Source: Pyropia yezoensis
Taxonomy: Eukaryota > Rhodophyta > Bangiophyceae > Bangiales > Bangiaceae
Direction of reading: 5' to 3'
Assembly (NCBI GenBank): GCA_009829735.1
Contig: CM020618.1
Coordinates: forward strand, 11,189,119 to 11,253,118
Length of the DNA stretch: 64,000 bases
Part shown: one piece after another, positions 1-9,244 of the stretch
Position numbering within the stretch: position 1 is the first letter of the stretch
How the letters are laid out: the number at the start of each line of letters is the position of its first letter
The notes under the pieces: model-generated
Told to the model about the DNA's origin: nothing
The model's input: the letters and a program-made list of their open reading frames with translations, nothing else
The model's database searches: none
Made by a program: the position numbers and the translations under genes

Positions 1-347
1 CGACGGGGTCCCGTCGTGTGGCGTGTTGACATCAACACTGCCATTGCGTCCTCCGTCCGCTCTTGACGAGCGTCGAGTCCGGAAAACCGGGCCTCGATGC
101 GGGCTAATGATGCCATCAGGGAATCCCCTGGTGAAGGAGGCGGCGGAGTGAGGTCGGTCGATGACAGTTGAGGCGGGCCCCCGCCTCCTGCCGTCCGAGC
201 CGTGCCAAACGTCGATCCGGCACCTGAAGGCACTGGCGTCTCAATGTTGTCGATCGGGTTCCCGATCCCGGTTCCCGTAGTTACCTCCGGAGTCGGCGTC
301 GACGCCGATCCGTCATCTTGAACGTTCTCCGTCTCTTGGGTAGACAT
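1..347 (-). CDS. Gag-like N-terminus of a retroelement, cut by the window edge
   Basis: An ATG at 347 (minus) opens a frame that stays open to base 1, about 115 codons. The first 75 residues are rich in Ser, Thr, Pro and Gly and look disordered. They are followed by a short amphipathic, coiled-coil-like stretch (MASLARIEARFSGLDARQER). A disordered head plus a short coiled coil is common at the start of plant- and alga-type gag proteins, so I infer a retrotransposon gag whose body lies to the left of the window. No zinc knuckle or protease is visible because the frame is cut. It could also be an unrelated low-complexity host protein. Confidence 0.4.
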   Translation of the reverse strand, partial: MSTQETENVQDDGSASTPTPEVTTGTGIGNPIDNIETPVPSGAGSTFGTARTAGGGGPPQLSSTDLTPPPPSPGDSLMASLARIEARFSGLDARQERTEDAMAVLMSTRHTTGPR

Positions 348-660
348 AGTCACAATCAGTCAACCGACGTAACAATCACCACGAATAAGAGAGCGAGGGG
401 GTAGATTGGGGAGAGTAACAGTAGATCACAGTCAAAGGTAAAAACTCAACACAATCGATCAGGTCGCAACACCACGAGTACAAGAAAAGGACCGGATCCC
501 TATCCGTGTGCCAGGGCCGAAGACGGCGTCACCACACGGGTGACGAAAACCCGTCCCCTGCTGCTCCACCAAAGTAGCACAATAGGAATCCGTCGCACGT
601 CCACTCTCAGGGAACACTCACCGAGGGGGATCGGCACCAACGTCACCGGGAGGCCAAGGA
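348..660. other. Leader region upstream of the gag-like ORF, no gene seen
   Basis: This stretch lies upstream of the gag-like ATG on the minus strand and ends where the DIRS element begins. It could be the untranslated leader and LTR of the element to the left. A sequence starting TGGCACACGG on the minus strand (about 496-513) has the TGG start of a tRNA primer-binding site, but no LTR pair is available in the window to test it. Confidence 0.3.
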
Positions 661-685
661 TACAGAGAGAGGAAAACCGCGAGCC
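661..685 (-). repeat. DIRS split direct repeat B2
   Basis: Exact 25-bp copy of 1135-1159, separated from A2 by a ~142-bp spacer. It is taken as the 3' terminus of the element. Confidence 0.7.
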
Positions 686-827
686 AAGAAGACGATCAAA
701 ATTTATTCGTAGAGCCACTAGAAAACACTTAAAGAGATGTCATGGACAAGGATTCTCAGACAGATAAGCCGTCCAAAAAACGAAGGATGTGCTCCGGGAG
801 CGCTCTGTACCCAGGGTGGCGGGTGGG

Positions 828-1135
828 AGCGAAAGACAGCGGACGTGCTGAGCGAGTCGGCGGGGTGGGAGCGGCGCGGCAACGCCTGCTCTTGACCCCG
901 CCGTCGTCCCCCCCTTGCCGCCGACGCGCAGTGCCGGCGGCGGGGCTCTCTTGAGACAGCTGGCCCGAAATATTGGAGCATTTCGGGGCCAGGACGAGGC
1001 GCTGGCAAAAGGGGGGGGGGAGAGGATTGGGAGCCAGCCCAATCCTCAAGGTGTCTGTGCATTCTGGCCTACTACTACCTACCCCCTCACGCAGGCGCCC
1101 AAGAAGGAAATAACCAGCGAGAAACGAATGGGGTT
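828..1135 (-). repeat. DIRS split direct repeat A2
   Basis: Second copy of the ~307-bp repeat at 5705-6011. In the element's direction it directly follows the B1 repeat, which is the B1-A2 junction expected of a PAT-like split direct repeat. The hairpins at 960-992 and 1023-1044 correspond to those in A1. Confidence 0.85.
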
Positions 1136-1159
1136 ACAGAGAGAGGAAAACCGCGAGCC
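1135..1159 (-). repeat. DIRS split direct repeat B1
   Basis: A 25-bp sequence beginning TACAGAGAGAGG that is repeated exactly at 661-685. It lies just after the end of the recombinase ORF and abuts A2. Confidence 0.75.
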
Positions 1160-1184
1160 CATCAGATGGAGTACGGGCGGGTGC

Positions 1185-2300
1185 TCACACCGAGGGCGGG
1201 AGCAGCCGTCCGAAAAAAAACCGATCATAGTCGGTGGGGGGGGCCAAAGCCGAGATGTAACTTGCTGCCAGCGTCCGCTCGGTCGTTGCGGACAGCTCAG
1301 CGATGGCTCCCCGCGGCACCCCCGCGGCATTGGCCGCCGTGGCGCCGCCGCTCTTGAGCGAGTGGGATGCGTAGAAGGTGCCCACCGGCGCGACGATGCC
1401 CATCAGCCGCAACTCCTCCAACAGCCACGCCGAGAACAGCTTGGCGGCCACCTGCGCCCTGCACGTCGTGAAGAGACGGGCGGAGACAGGAAGATGGGCG
1501 AGGTCGCCGAGTAGGCGTTGGAGGAGGAAGTGGGGCAGGTCTGGCTCGCCGTCAGGGCGAGCGTCCTCTGGTCGGGGAGGGGGGAGAGATCGCGCCAGGA
1601 GCCCACGCGCGGCCTCGGTCTTGTGCCGCGGCACGACGTAGTGCGTCGAGCCGTCCAACCGGGCCTCCACCTCCCCCACCGCGAGGCGGGCCACGTCGCT
1701 GGATCGCCGCATCCACCAAAACTGGCACACGAATGCTATCAGTCGCCGGCGACGCGCCGCGGGGGCGTCAAGCGCCCGGCGGGCCAGAGTCCATGCCAGG
1801 CGGGCAGGATGCGGCGCGCGTACGCGCTCACAGGACGGACGGAACTGCAAGTCCGCCCGTCGAAAGCCTGCCTTGGCCTCGCGCACCCGTGTGTCGTCGC
1901 ACGGGTTGGCGTAGCCGGCTGCCAGGAGCGCCTTGCGCACCGCCGCCAGCATGGGCTTCAGGCTCGCGGCCTTGACCGACCCCCGCCGCCTCTGCCAGCC
2001 GACGAAGTTGACGACAGTGTTGGTGTTGGCGGGCAAGGCGCACCGCCCCCGCCGCATGCAATAGCGGGAGAAGGCCGCCCAGTTGGCGGCGTACGTCGCG
2101 GCCGTGCGGTCGCCCACTGAAAAGCCGCGGAGGAAGGCTGCGGCAGCGGCATCAGCGCTGCGGCCGGCGCCGGCACGGGCCACCAGTCCGCGGTGGAGGC
2201 GCCGCCAGCCGGCGCCAGGCGGCGGGCCATTGGGCCGGCTACCAGCGCCGCTGGCAGGTCGCGCCGAGGCGCTTGACGCGCCGCCAATCGCGTGGCGAGG
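1185..2300 (-). CDS. Tyrosine recombinase of the DIRS element
   Basis: This frame lies in the -1 register relative to the RT-RNase H frame and overlaps its end, as in other DIRS elements. A SAM-like N-terminal domain (FSVGDRTAATYAANWAAF, near 2140-2090) leads into the catalytic domain. The first Arg box is around QFWWMRRSSDVARL, the box II region reads YASHSLKSGGAT (about 1343-1375), and the Tyr nucleophile is in TLAASYISAL (about 1250-1280). The enzyme would integrate the circular DNA intermediate. Box II normally reads H-x-x-R. Here it is H-x-x-K (codon at 1353-1355), which may weaken activity. There is no ATG before the domain, so the left limit is a stop codon and the right limit is approximate. 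Expression probably needs a frameshift or overlap coupling. Confidence 0.75.
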   Translation of the reverse strand, partial: PRHAIGGASSASARPASGAGSRPNGPPPGAGWRRLHRGLVARAGAGRSADAAAAAFLRGFSVGDRTAATYAANWAAFSRYCMRRGRCALPANTNTVVNFVGWQRRRGSVKAASLKPMLAAVRKALLAAGYANPCDDTRVREAKAGFRRADLQFRPSCERVRAPHPARLAWTLARRALDAPAARRRRLIAFVCQFWWMRRSSDVARLAVGEVEARLDGSTHYVVPRHKTEAARGLLARSLPPPRPEDARPDGEPDLPHFLLQRLLGDLAHLPVSARLFTTCRAQVAAKLFSAWLLEELRLMGIVAPVGTFYASHSLKSGGATAANAAGVPRGAIAELSATTERTLAASYISALAPPTDYDRFFFGRLLPPSV

Positions 2301-4702
2301 CTCGCCTGGCGCCTCGCTGCCGCCGACCGACCACCGTTGACGAAGCGGAAGGCGGCGATGTGCCACTTGCGCCGCTGGGATGGCGCGCGCTCGTTGCCCG
2401 CGATGAGGACGTTGTTCTCGTACGGGAGGATGTACTCCTGCTGCGCCGCCGCCACCGCGTTGCCCCACCAGTCTTGCGCCTGCCACACCGGCAGGATGAC
2501 CGTCGCCGTCGCGCCGTCGGCGATGATCTTGTCGACGACTCGTCGGGCGTCCGAGAACGGGGGGAAGATCCAACAGTTGTCCTCGCCGCCCCAGTGGGCC
2601 GAGAAGGCGTCCACGCCCTCGCAGCCAGGCGTCCGCATCCGATAGAAGAAGCCAGTGCAGCGGGTGTTGACGGCGGATGCAAACATGTCGATAGGCGGCC
2701 CCCCCCACAGCTGGTCCAGCCGCGTGCTGATCGCGTCGCACATACGGTAGTCGGCACGGTCGCGCATCCGCGACAGAGTGTCCGCCCAGACGTTGGCGAC
2801 GGAGGGGAGCCACGACGCCTTGAGGGAGAGGCCTAGAGACTCCACCACCACGTGAAGGCGCCGCAGCTCGGCGATGAGGGCGGGTGACCGACTCGTGAAG
2901 CCGTTGATGACGTGCATCGCGACCCGGTTGTCCACCATCACCCGTAGCAGCCCGCCCGGATGCAGCAAGCCGCGGCCGAAGGACTGCAGGCAAAGGCGCA
3001 CCGCCGCGACCTCCTTCAGGCTGATGTGCTGCTCTCGCTCCGCCAGGGTGAAAAAACCAGCAGCCGGCAGTAGGCGGCCGAGGTGGCCGCCCCACCCGTA
3101 CGGGGACGCGTCCGTCGTGAGGACGCCCGCGTCCGGCTGCCACAACGCCCGGCCGACGCCGGGTTCCGTCGCGGGGCCAGAGAACCAGCGCAGGTCGTCT
3201 AGCGCGCCGTGCGTCAGGCGGGCGCACCCGGTGCGTCGGCGCGCCGGACCGCACGCACGAACCGCCAGCAGGCCGTCTGACGGCCCGGCGCGGTCCAGTT
3301 CCCCTTGCGCGTTGTAAAGATTGTGGAGGAAGAAGCGCGCCGAGGGGATGGCCAGCGAGCACGATACGGCCGTGCCCGTGAACCGTTGGAGAACGCGGTG
3401 GCTCACTCGGCGGCCGTCGCGGCATGCGGCGGACAGCAGGCTCTTGGCGCTGCTCACGAGCTTGGTCAGCCGCTCCGCGAGCAACAACAGCAGGCGGCGC
3501 CGGGTGTCCACGAGAAACCCGAGCAGCGGGAGCTTGCAGGTCCCGTCGCGCTCGCCCTTGGTGGGGTGGACGTGGAGTCCGAGCGACCGAAACAGGGCGA
3601 GGATCTCTCGCCGCCCAGCTGTAGCGTCCGCCGCCAAGGACGGGTGCCCCCGCCGTCCCGTCGCCGCGAAGTCGTCCACGTAAGCGTTCAACTTGTGGCC
3701 CCGCGCGCGCAGGGCCGCGACGACGGGCCGGACGACCTTGGTCCACGCCCAAGGGGAGAGCCGCATCCCGAACGGGAGCACGCGGGTCTCGTAAAAGATG
3801 CCGTCCACCACGAAGCGGAAGTACTTGCGGTGGGAGGGGTGGATGCGGATGTGGTAAAACGCGTCCAGGACGTCCCACGAGACGAGGTGGTCGCCGGGGA
3901 CCAGCGAGGAGAGGAAGCCCGCCAGGCGCTGGTACTTGAACGGTCGCGGCCTGATGAACCGGTTGATCAACCGCAAGTCGACGACGAGCCGGTCCTTGCC
4001 ACCGTGGACGACAAGCGACGGGGAGACCCAGGGTGACCCCGCGCCTTCCGCCGTCGAGAGACGCCGCACGTTCCCCGCCGTGACCCAGCGGAGTACCTCC
4101 ACGCCGCACCACGCCTGTTCCGCTGCGGGCATCTGGTAGCCGCGCGACCGAGTGGGAGGCGGGGGCGACATCTAGGGAATAAAGAGGCCGAACAAAATCG
4201 TCCTCAACACCCAGGGGGCCGCCCCCAGCACCACCCACGCAGCCGCGAAGCGCCTTAAGCTGGCGTACGGCGCGGCGGCGGCCGCCGCCACGTCCGCCTC
4301 CAGCTGCGCGTGCTCCAGGTGGCGCCGCCTCTTGTCGGGGCGGCGCCGCTTGCATGCCTTTCGGGCGTCCCCGCCCCCCGGCAAGCGAAGGGGCGAGTCC
4401 GACCCCCGAGGGTAGCGGGGGGTCGGGCGCGCTGTGCCGGCCCGCTCGGGCTTAGGCCCGCGGACGGGGCCGCGGCTTCTTCTTCTTCTTCTTGCGGCCG
4501 CCGCCGCCGTCACCTCCCCCGCCCCCGCCTTGCTTGTCTCCACCGCCGCCCCCACCGCCGCCCCCACCGCCACCCCCGCCACCACAGCCGCCGCCACCCG
4601 CGCCGCCGCCCCGGTCGCGGATCGCCGCGGCAGCACGCCGGCCATGCTGGCGGGCTGCCGCCCGGACGAGCTGCTCGTCTTGGGCGGTGGCAAGGAAGTC
4701 AA
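1958..4702 (-). pseudogene. Reverse transcriptase-RNase H of the DIRS element, one in-frame amber codon
   Basis: One continuous frame runs from 4702 to 1958 apart from a TAG at 4174-4172, which is immediately followed by ATG at 4171. The part before the stop ends in a Trp/Leu pattern (AAPWVLRTILFGLFIP) typical of the start of DIRS RT proteins. The part after it continues that domain, so the stop splits one protein. RT motifs include DVLDAFYHI, the LPFGM region and the catalytic NAYVDDFA box. RNase H follows with TDASPYGWGG and VDNRVAMHVI. A conserved DIRS segment comes next (GGPPIDMFASAVNTRC). The protein copies element RNA into DNA. Translation could restart at 4171, but the N-terminal block would be lost. 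Confidence 0.8.
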
Positions 4703-5918
4703 ATGCCGGACAGTACTGGTCCGGGCGGTGGTGGCGCGTGACGAGGGCGTGAAGGGTGGCCGACTGCGCGGAGTCCGTGACGGCCAGGTCCAGCACCTTG
4801 TAGCGCGCAGACGTTAGCACGAATCGTTGGTGCAAGGCGACGCGGGTGTCCACGTCAAAACGCGACACGGGGATGTCGTCGCGCTCCGCCTGGAGCTCGG
4901 CCACCAGCGCCCGGTTGCGCAAGGCTTGCAGCCAGGCGCAGACGTTGTAGGTGAACTCCAACTCGGCCGACGCCTTCCCGTGGACCCTCCCGGCCAGTCG
5001 CTCGTACTGCAAGTCCCCGACCACGTCAAAGGGCGCGAAGAGCATCGGCGGACCGGCGATCCGCGGGGGCAGCAAAAAGCCGTGGATGGCGGGCCGCGAT
5101 CGGCGGGCACGGCGGGCGGCCACCGGCGTAAACGGGTTCTGGTATCCGGGCGCGTAGGCGACGCCGGCGCCGCCGTCCGAGTAGTCGTCGTCGTCGCCGT
5201 CCGTGTAGAGGGGGTTGTCGAGGTCGTCGTCGTCGTCCTCCACGTCGTCGTCGTCCGCGCCGTCGGAGTCGTCCGGGTCGTCTGGGTTGTCGGCGCCGCC
5301 GCCGCCGCCGCCTCCACCGCCGCCGTCACCACAACCAGCACCGCCGCCACCGCCGGGAGGGGGAGGAGGGGGTGGGGGAGGCGGGGGCGGCTGCGCGCCG
5401 GGACCAGCGGGAGCGCCGCGGGCGGGGGTCGGAGGCGGGGCAGCTGGCGCAAGGCGCCTCGGCCGCGCCACCGGGGCCAAGGAGCAGGGAACACCGAGGG
5501 ACAGAGCCCAGAAGAGAAGAAACCGGAGGGGTGAGGTCACCCCCGTCTTAACCGTCACCTCCCCCGCAAAGAGGAAGCCGGCACGGCTGGACAAGATGCC
5601 GCAGAGGCCGTGTTCCGCAGGGAGTCCAGCGCCGTGACCGGCGCCATGAGCGTGGCTCAGTTCGTCAGCCCGCCGACGGATCGGCAGACGCTGTTTTTCG
5701 CAACAGCGAAAAACAGCGGACGTGCCGAGCGAGTCGGCGGGGTGGGAGCGGCGCGGCAACGCCTGCTCTTGACTCCGCCGTCGTCCCCCCTTGCCGCCGA
5801 CGCGCAGCGCCGGCGGCGGGGCTGTCTCGAGACAGCTGGCCCGAAATATTGGAGCATTTCGGGGCCAGGACGAGGCGCTGGCAAAAGGGGGGGGGGAGAG
5901 GATTGGGAGCCAGCCCAA
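4452..5918 (-). CDS. Gag-like ORF1 of the DIRS element
   Basis: This is the first frame of the element, up to 488 codons. It has a Pro- and Gly-rich low-complexity N-terminal half and a strongly acidic run of Asp residues around residues 205-250. A compact domain of about 150 residues follows (roughly 285-435, PPMLFAPFDVVGDLQYERLA onward), then a Gly-rich tail ending in a Lys/Arg-Pro basic run. A basic C-terminal tail fits nucleic-acid binding by a gag. No zinc knuckle is seen. The frame opens at a TTG inside repeat A1 and I see no convincing ATG before the compact domain, so the true start is unresolved. Its tail overlaps the start of the RT frame in another reading frame. Confidence 0.55.
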   Translation of the reverse strand: MGWLPILSPPPFASASSWPRNAPIFRASCLETAPPPALRVGGKGGRRRSQEQALPRRSHPADSLGTSAVFRCCEKQRLPIRRRADELSHAHGAGHGAGLPAEHGLCGILSSRAGFLFAGEVTVKTGVTSPLRFLLFWALSLGVPCSLAPVARPRRLAPAAPPPTPARGAPAGPGAQPPPPPPPPPPPPGGGGGAGCGDGGGGGGGGGGADNPDDPDDSDGADDDDVEDDDDDLDNPLYTDGDDDDYSDGGAGVAYAPGYQNPFTPVAARRARRSRPAIHGFLLPPRIAGPPMLFAPFDVVGDLQYERLAGRVHGKASAELEFTYNVCAWLQALRNRALVAELQAERDDIPVSRFDVDTRVALHQRFVLTSARYKVLDLAVTDSAQSATLHALVTRHHRPDQYCPAFDFLATAQDEQLVRAAARQHGRRAAAAIRDRGGGAGGGGCGGGGGGGGGGGGGGGDKQGGGGGGDGGGGRKKKKKKPRPRPRA

Positions 5919-6011
5919 TCCTCAAGGTGTCCGTGCATTCTGGCCTACTACTACCTACCCCCTCACGCAGGCGCCCAAGAAGGAAATAACCAGCGAGAAA
6001 CGAAAGGGGTT
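5705..6011 (-). repeat. DIRS split direct repeat A1
   Basis: This ~307-bp segment matches 828-1135 with only scattered substitutions and one homopolymer difference. It forms the 5' end of the element in its own orientation. It contains an imperfect hairpin (5837-5869, arms CTGGCCCGAAAT and ATTTCGGGGCCAG) and a second 8-bp stem (5899-5920), both conserved in A2. Confidence 0.85.
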
Positions 6012-6277
6012 GCTGTCCTTGGAGCGCACGCCACGGGACCAAGATGGGAGCCCAAATGGGAAGGGTTTGTTGTTCTGCCTTGGCCGGTGGTGGATTCGCC
6101 GCCGGCCCCCTCGTTATAAACCCTCGGAGGCACTACCAACTACCCTCCACCCCAAGATGCAAGTCCCTCTGGTCATACGTAACTTATAGATACCGTGACC
6201 AGTACGGACTCTTAAATTGAAAGCCAAGGATTAGAAGTAGCCCCCCTAATCTTAGGGTCACATTACGGCCAACCATA
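6012..6277. other. Junction between DIRS element and truncated gypsy pol, no gene
   Basis: About 265 bp with locally lower GC. A TATAAA at about 6114, in a stretch that reads like a core promoter, is the only signal seen. Reading upstream from pol, RT similarity stops close to 6285, so the break that removed gag, protease and the first RT blocks lies here. Confidence 0.4.
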
Positions 6278-9244
6278 TTGCTACACCTCTTCTCGACGCT
6301 GGATTGTAATGCTGGTTACTGGCAGATCCCTCTGGCTGGCGACGACAAGGACAAGACCACCTTCACGTGCCACCTGGGACTATTCCGGTGCAAGCGTCTT
6401 CCTTTTGGTCTCACCAATGCTCCGGCCACCTTCCAAAGAGCCATCGACATCGTCCTGTCGGGGCTAAGGTGGAGGACATGTTTGGTCTACCTGGACGACA
6501 TTATTGTTTTCTCCAAGACCCCAGCGGAACACCTGGAGCACCTTCGAGAGGTCCTGGCCCTCCAGTCCAAGGCTGGAGTTACCCTCAAGGCCGAGAAGTG
6601 CCACCTGTTTGAGACTGAGGTGGAGTACCTGGGGCACGTGCTGAGTCCGGGGGAGCTCCGAGTCAATGAGAAGAGCATCAAGGCCCTCCGGCATGCACGG
6701 CAACCTAAAACCCAGACGGAACTCAAGAGCTTCCTGGGTATGTGCAACGTCTACCGCCGGTTCGTACGGGACTATGCTCTGATTGCCCGGCCATTGACCA
6801 AGCTCACCAGCAAGAAGCTTCCCGCACAACTCCCGGTGTTCGACGAGAAGCAGACCGCGGTCTTCGAAGAGCTCAAGAAGTGCCTGACCACCACTCCAGT
6901 ACCGGCGTTACCCATGCGGGAGGGTCAGTTTGTTCTGGAGACTGATGCCTGTGGCGTCCAGGTGGGGTGCTCACTACTCCAGCAGCAACCTGATGGGCAC
7001 TTCCTCCCGATAGGCTACTACAGTCGCGTCCTGACTCCAGCCGAGAAGAGTTATTCCGCAACGGAGCGCGAGTGCTTGGCGGTCGTCTTGGCTTGCTTCC
7101 TGTTACGCCCATATCTTGAAGGACAAGAGTTCCTCATCCGGACGGATCACGCCAGCCTAAGGTGGCTGCTATGCATGGACAGCAGCCAAGGAAGAGTCGC
7201 CCGGTGGCGCTTATGCCTTTCGGAGTTCAAGTACAAGGTGTGCACCGGAGCAGGGAGGGAGCACCACTGCGCCGACACCATGTCCCGGCTGGAGACTCCT
7301 GCAGCCGACACCGGTCCTATTCCGGAGGAAATACCTTGCTTCATCCTCCCGAATGTTGGACGTGGCTGGCATGCTCCCCTGCATGAGACACCTGAAGCTC
7401 ATCAACCGGTGACCATTCACCGGATGCTGAAAGCACAACTGACGGATCCTCAATGCTTGGAGCTTCGCCACCAAATGGACCTGAACCGGAACAGTCGTTT
7501 CTCCGAGTCTACAGATGGACTCCTGGTACGGGTGTCACCCTTCGATGGGGCAACTCCAGTCTACGTACCCCGAAGTCTACGAGCTGGCATCCTACGCCTG
7601 GAGCACTCGTCTCCCCAGGTCGGACATCCTGGCATCAATCGGATGTATGCTTCAATGCGACGACATTACTACTGGGAAACCATGGCCAGTGACGTCCATA
7701 AGCACCTGGAGGCTTGTGTTTCTTGTGCAAGGAACCGGTTGTCCCAGAGGAAGAAGACTTCTAAGCTACGCCTATTCCCTGCGGCGGAGCCTTTTGCAAG
7801 CTTAAGCATGGACACCCTGGGGCCCCTACCTGAAACATCCAGCGGCAACATATACCTGCTCATCATTTGTGACCGGTTCTCCAAGTTCACTCGAGCGATC
7901 CCGCTGAGGACCATTACGGCTCTGGATGTCACGTCAGCCTTCTGCGAGTACTGGATAGCTGCCTACGGCCCTCCAGACTCCGTCTTAACAGACAATGGCC
8001 CCCAGTTTGCATCCCTGTTCTTCCAAGGAGTCTGTGACCTGATGGGTATCAAGAACTTGTTCACCACGACGTACCACCCGCAAACGAACGGCCAGGTGGA
8101 ACGATTCAACCGGACCCTAGTGGATATGCTTCGGCACTACGTGGAGGAGCACCAAGAAGACTGGGACGAGCTCCTGGCTGTCCTCACTCTAGCCTACAAC
8201 TCCCGAGTTCACCGGACAACGGGGGTCGCTCCACTCGACTTTGTCACCCCGAGCCGGCTGACCAACTTCTCCCTGGAAAGAATACGAGACGGTCTCCAGC
8301 CTGCACTGAAGTCAGGTCCCAAGGCCAAGGATGAGTTCCTGGAACAACTGAAGCTCCTGCTCCCAACAGTCAAGGAGTCAATCTCAAAGACCCAGGAGCG
8401 ATACAAGCGGGACTATGACAAGGGAGTCCGGGAAAAGAACAAGGAACTGGGTGGTGGCGACTGGGTTTTTGTGGACAACCATAGCAGGACCCGGGGGAAG
8501 CTGGACTCTAAGACGGATGGACCTTATGAGATCCTGAATACGGATGGCTGGACCTTCCTTCTAGACGTGGATGGCTCCCCGTACCGGGTGAGCAGCGACC
8601 ATGTCACCCGAGCTCCACCGCCAAGCAAACGGGACTTGACCCGGCGCAAGCGGGCCGCAGTACCCTGGCTATCCCAAGAAGAAGGCCGGGAATATGTCTA
8701 CGTCAAGTTTGTCGACCACGCCTGGAGAGACGGGCGCTTGTACCTGCGAGTACGCTGGTTCGGTTTTAACCCGGCAGATGATACCTGGGAACCCTCAATC
8801 CGGTTACCCATCGCGGACGTCTGCGCCTACACGCGACGGAATGACTTGAGGGCACTCCGGTGGCCAGAGCCGGCAAGATCCTGGAGTCGGACTCGGAGGA
8901 GGACCAGGAGGACGGGAACGATCAAGACCCTCAGGACGAGCCGAGCTCACCCGCAACGGATGCGGAACAAGAGGATTGAGAAGAAGGGAACGGGTATATC
9001 AAGGAAAACACGCAATGCAAGCATGGAACAATCACGGAAAACAAGCACCCGCTCGAGCAACCCTTCTCTCCGCCTCTTCCCTCCTCCCTTCTCCCAAGAC
9101 TCTCACCCTCCTTGCCTCCAAGTACTACTCCCGGCGCGGACGCTGTGCCGCGGGAGCGTCCTCCAGCCCTGCCTCCGCGGCACGACGGGAACCGGAGGAA
9201 GGCGGGATGACGTAGTGCGGTGGGCGCGGCGCATCCAGGTGTGA
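6278..9244 (+). CDS. Ty3/gypsy pol: RT, RNase H, integrase, chromodomain (5'-truncated)
   Basis: The frame opens in the middle of reverse transcriptase at FSTLDCNAGYWQIPL, with no ATG. It shows FGLTNAPATFQ and the catalytic LVYLDDIIVFS box. RNase H residues are in VLETDACG, SATERECL and the TDHASLRWL region. The integrase has an H-H-C-C zinc module ending in CVSCARN. Its DDE core is in SMDTLGPLP, VLTDNGPQF and HPQTNGQVERFNR. A C-terminal block with YVYVKFVDHAWRDG and VRWFGFNPADDTWEP is a chromodomain, as in chromoviruses, and would steer integration to modified chromatin. The last ~100 codons are low-complexity and may be read-through. The core domains have no internal stop. Its 3' end overlaps the opposite-strand ORF by 120 bp. 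Confidence 0.9.
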   Translation: MLHLFSTLDCNAGYWQIPLAGDDKDKTTFTCHLGLFRCKRLPFGLTNAPATFQRAIDIVLSGLRWRTCLVYLDDIIVFSKTPAEHLEHLREVLALQSKAGVTLKAEKCHLFETEVEYLGHVLSPGELRVNEKSIKALRHARQPKTQTELKSFLGMCNVYRRFVRDYALIARPLTKLTSKKLPAQLPVFDEKQTAVFEELKKCLTTTPVPALPMREGQFVLETDACGVQVGCSLLQQQPDGHFLPIGYYSRVLTPAEKSYSATERECLAVVLACFLLRPYLEGQEFLIRTDHASLRWLLCMDSSQGRVARWRLCLSEFKYKVCTGAGREHHCADTMSRLETPAADTGPIPEEIPCFILPNVGRGWHAPLHETPEAHQPVTIHRMLKAQLTDPQCLELRHQMDLNRNSRFSESTDGLLVRVSPFDGATPVYVPRSLRAGILRLEHSSPQVGHPGINRMYASMRRHYYWETMASDVHKHLEACVSCARNRLSQRKKTSKLRLFPAAEPFASLSMDTLGPLPETSSGNIYLLIICDRFSKFTRAIPLRTITALDVTSAFCEYWIAAYGPPDSVLTDNGPQFASLFFQGVCDLMGIKNLFTTTYHPQTNGQVERFNRTLVDMLRHYVEEHQEDWDELLAVLTLAYNSRVHRTTGVAPLDFVTPSRLTNFSLERIRDGLQPALKSGPKAKDEFLEQLKLLLPTVKESISKTQERYKRDYDKGVREKNKELGGGDWVFVDNHSRTRGKLDSKTDGPYEILNTDGWTFLLDVDGSPYRVSSDHVTRAPPPSKRDLTRRKRAAVPWLSQEEGREYVYVKFVDHAWRDGRLYLRVRWFGFNPADDTWEPSIRLPIADVCAYTRRNDLRALRWPEPARSWSRTRRRTRRTGTIKTLRTSRAHPQRMRNKRIEKKGTGISRKTRNASMEQSRKTSTRSSNPSLRLFPPPFSQDSHPPCLQVLLPARTLCRGSVLQPCLRGTTGTGGRRDDVVRWARRIQV

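Larger units (their letters stand above)
661..6011 (-). mobile_element. DIRS-order (PAT-like) tyrosine-recombinase retrotransposon
   Basis: This minus-strand element of about 5.35 kb carries a gag-like ORF, a reverse transcriptase-RNase H frame and a tyrosine recombinase, which is the gene set of DIRS retrotransposons. It has no LTRs or DDE integrase. It is flanked by split direct repeats. Read in the element's direction the order is A1 (6011-5705), ORFs, B1 (1159-1135), A2 (1135-828), a spacer, then B2 (685-661). B1 and A2 abut while B2 is separated, which is the known architecture of PAT-type elements. DIRS elements integrate by recombination without target-site duplication, and none is obvious here. 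The coding frames are nearly intact, with one in-frame amber codon in the RT frame, so the insertion is probably fairly recent. The outer ends are inferred from the repeats. Confidence 0.82.

Noticed and set aside
3305-4036. Plus-strand frames over the DIRS element
   Set aside because: They are antisense shadows of the RT-RNase H and recombinase frames, which carry clear motifs.
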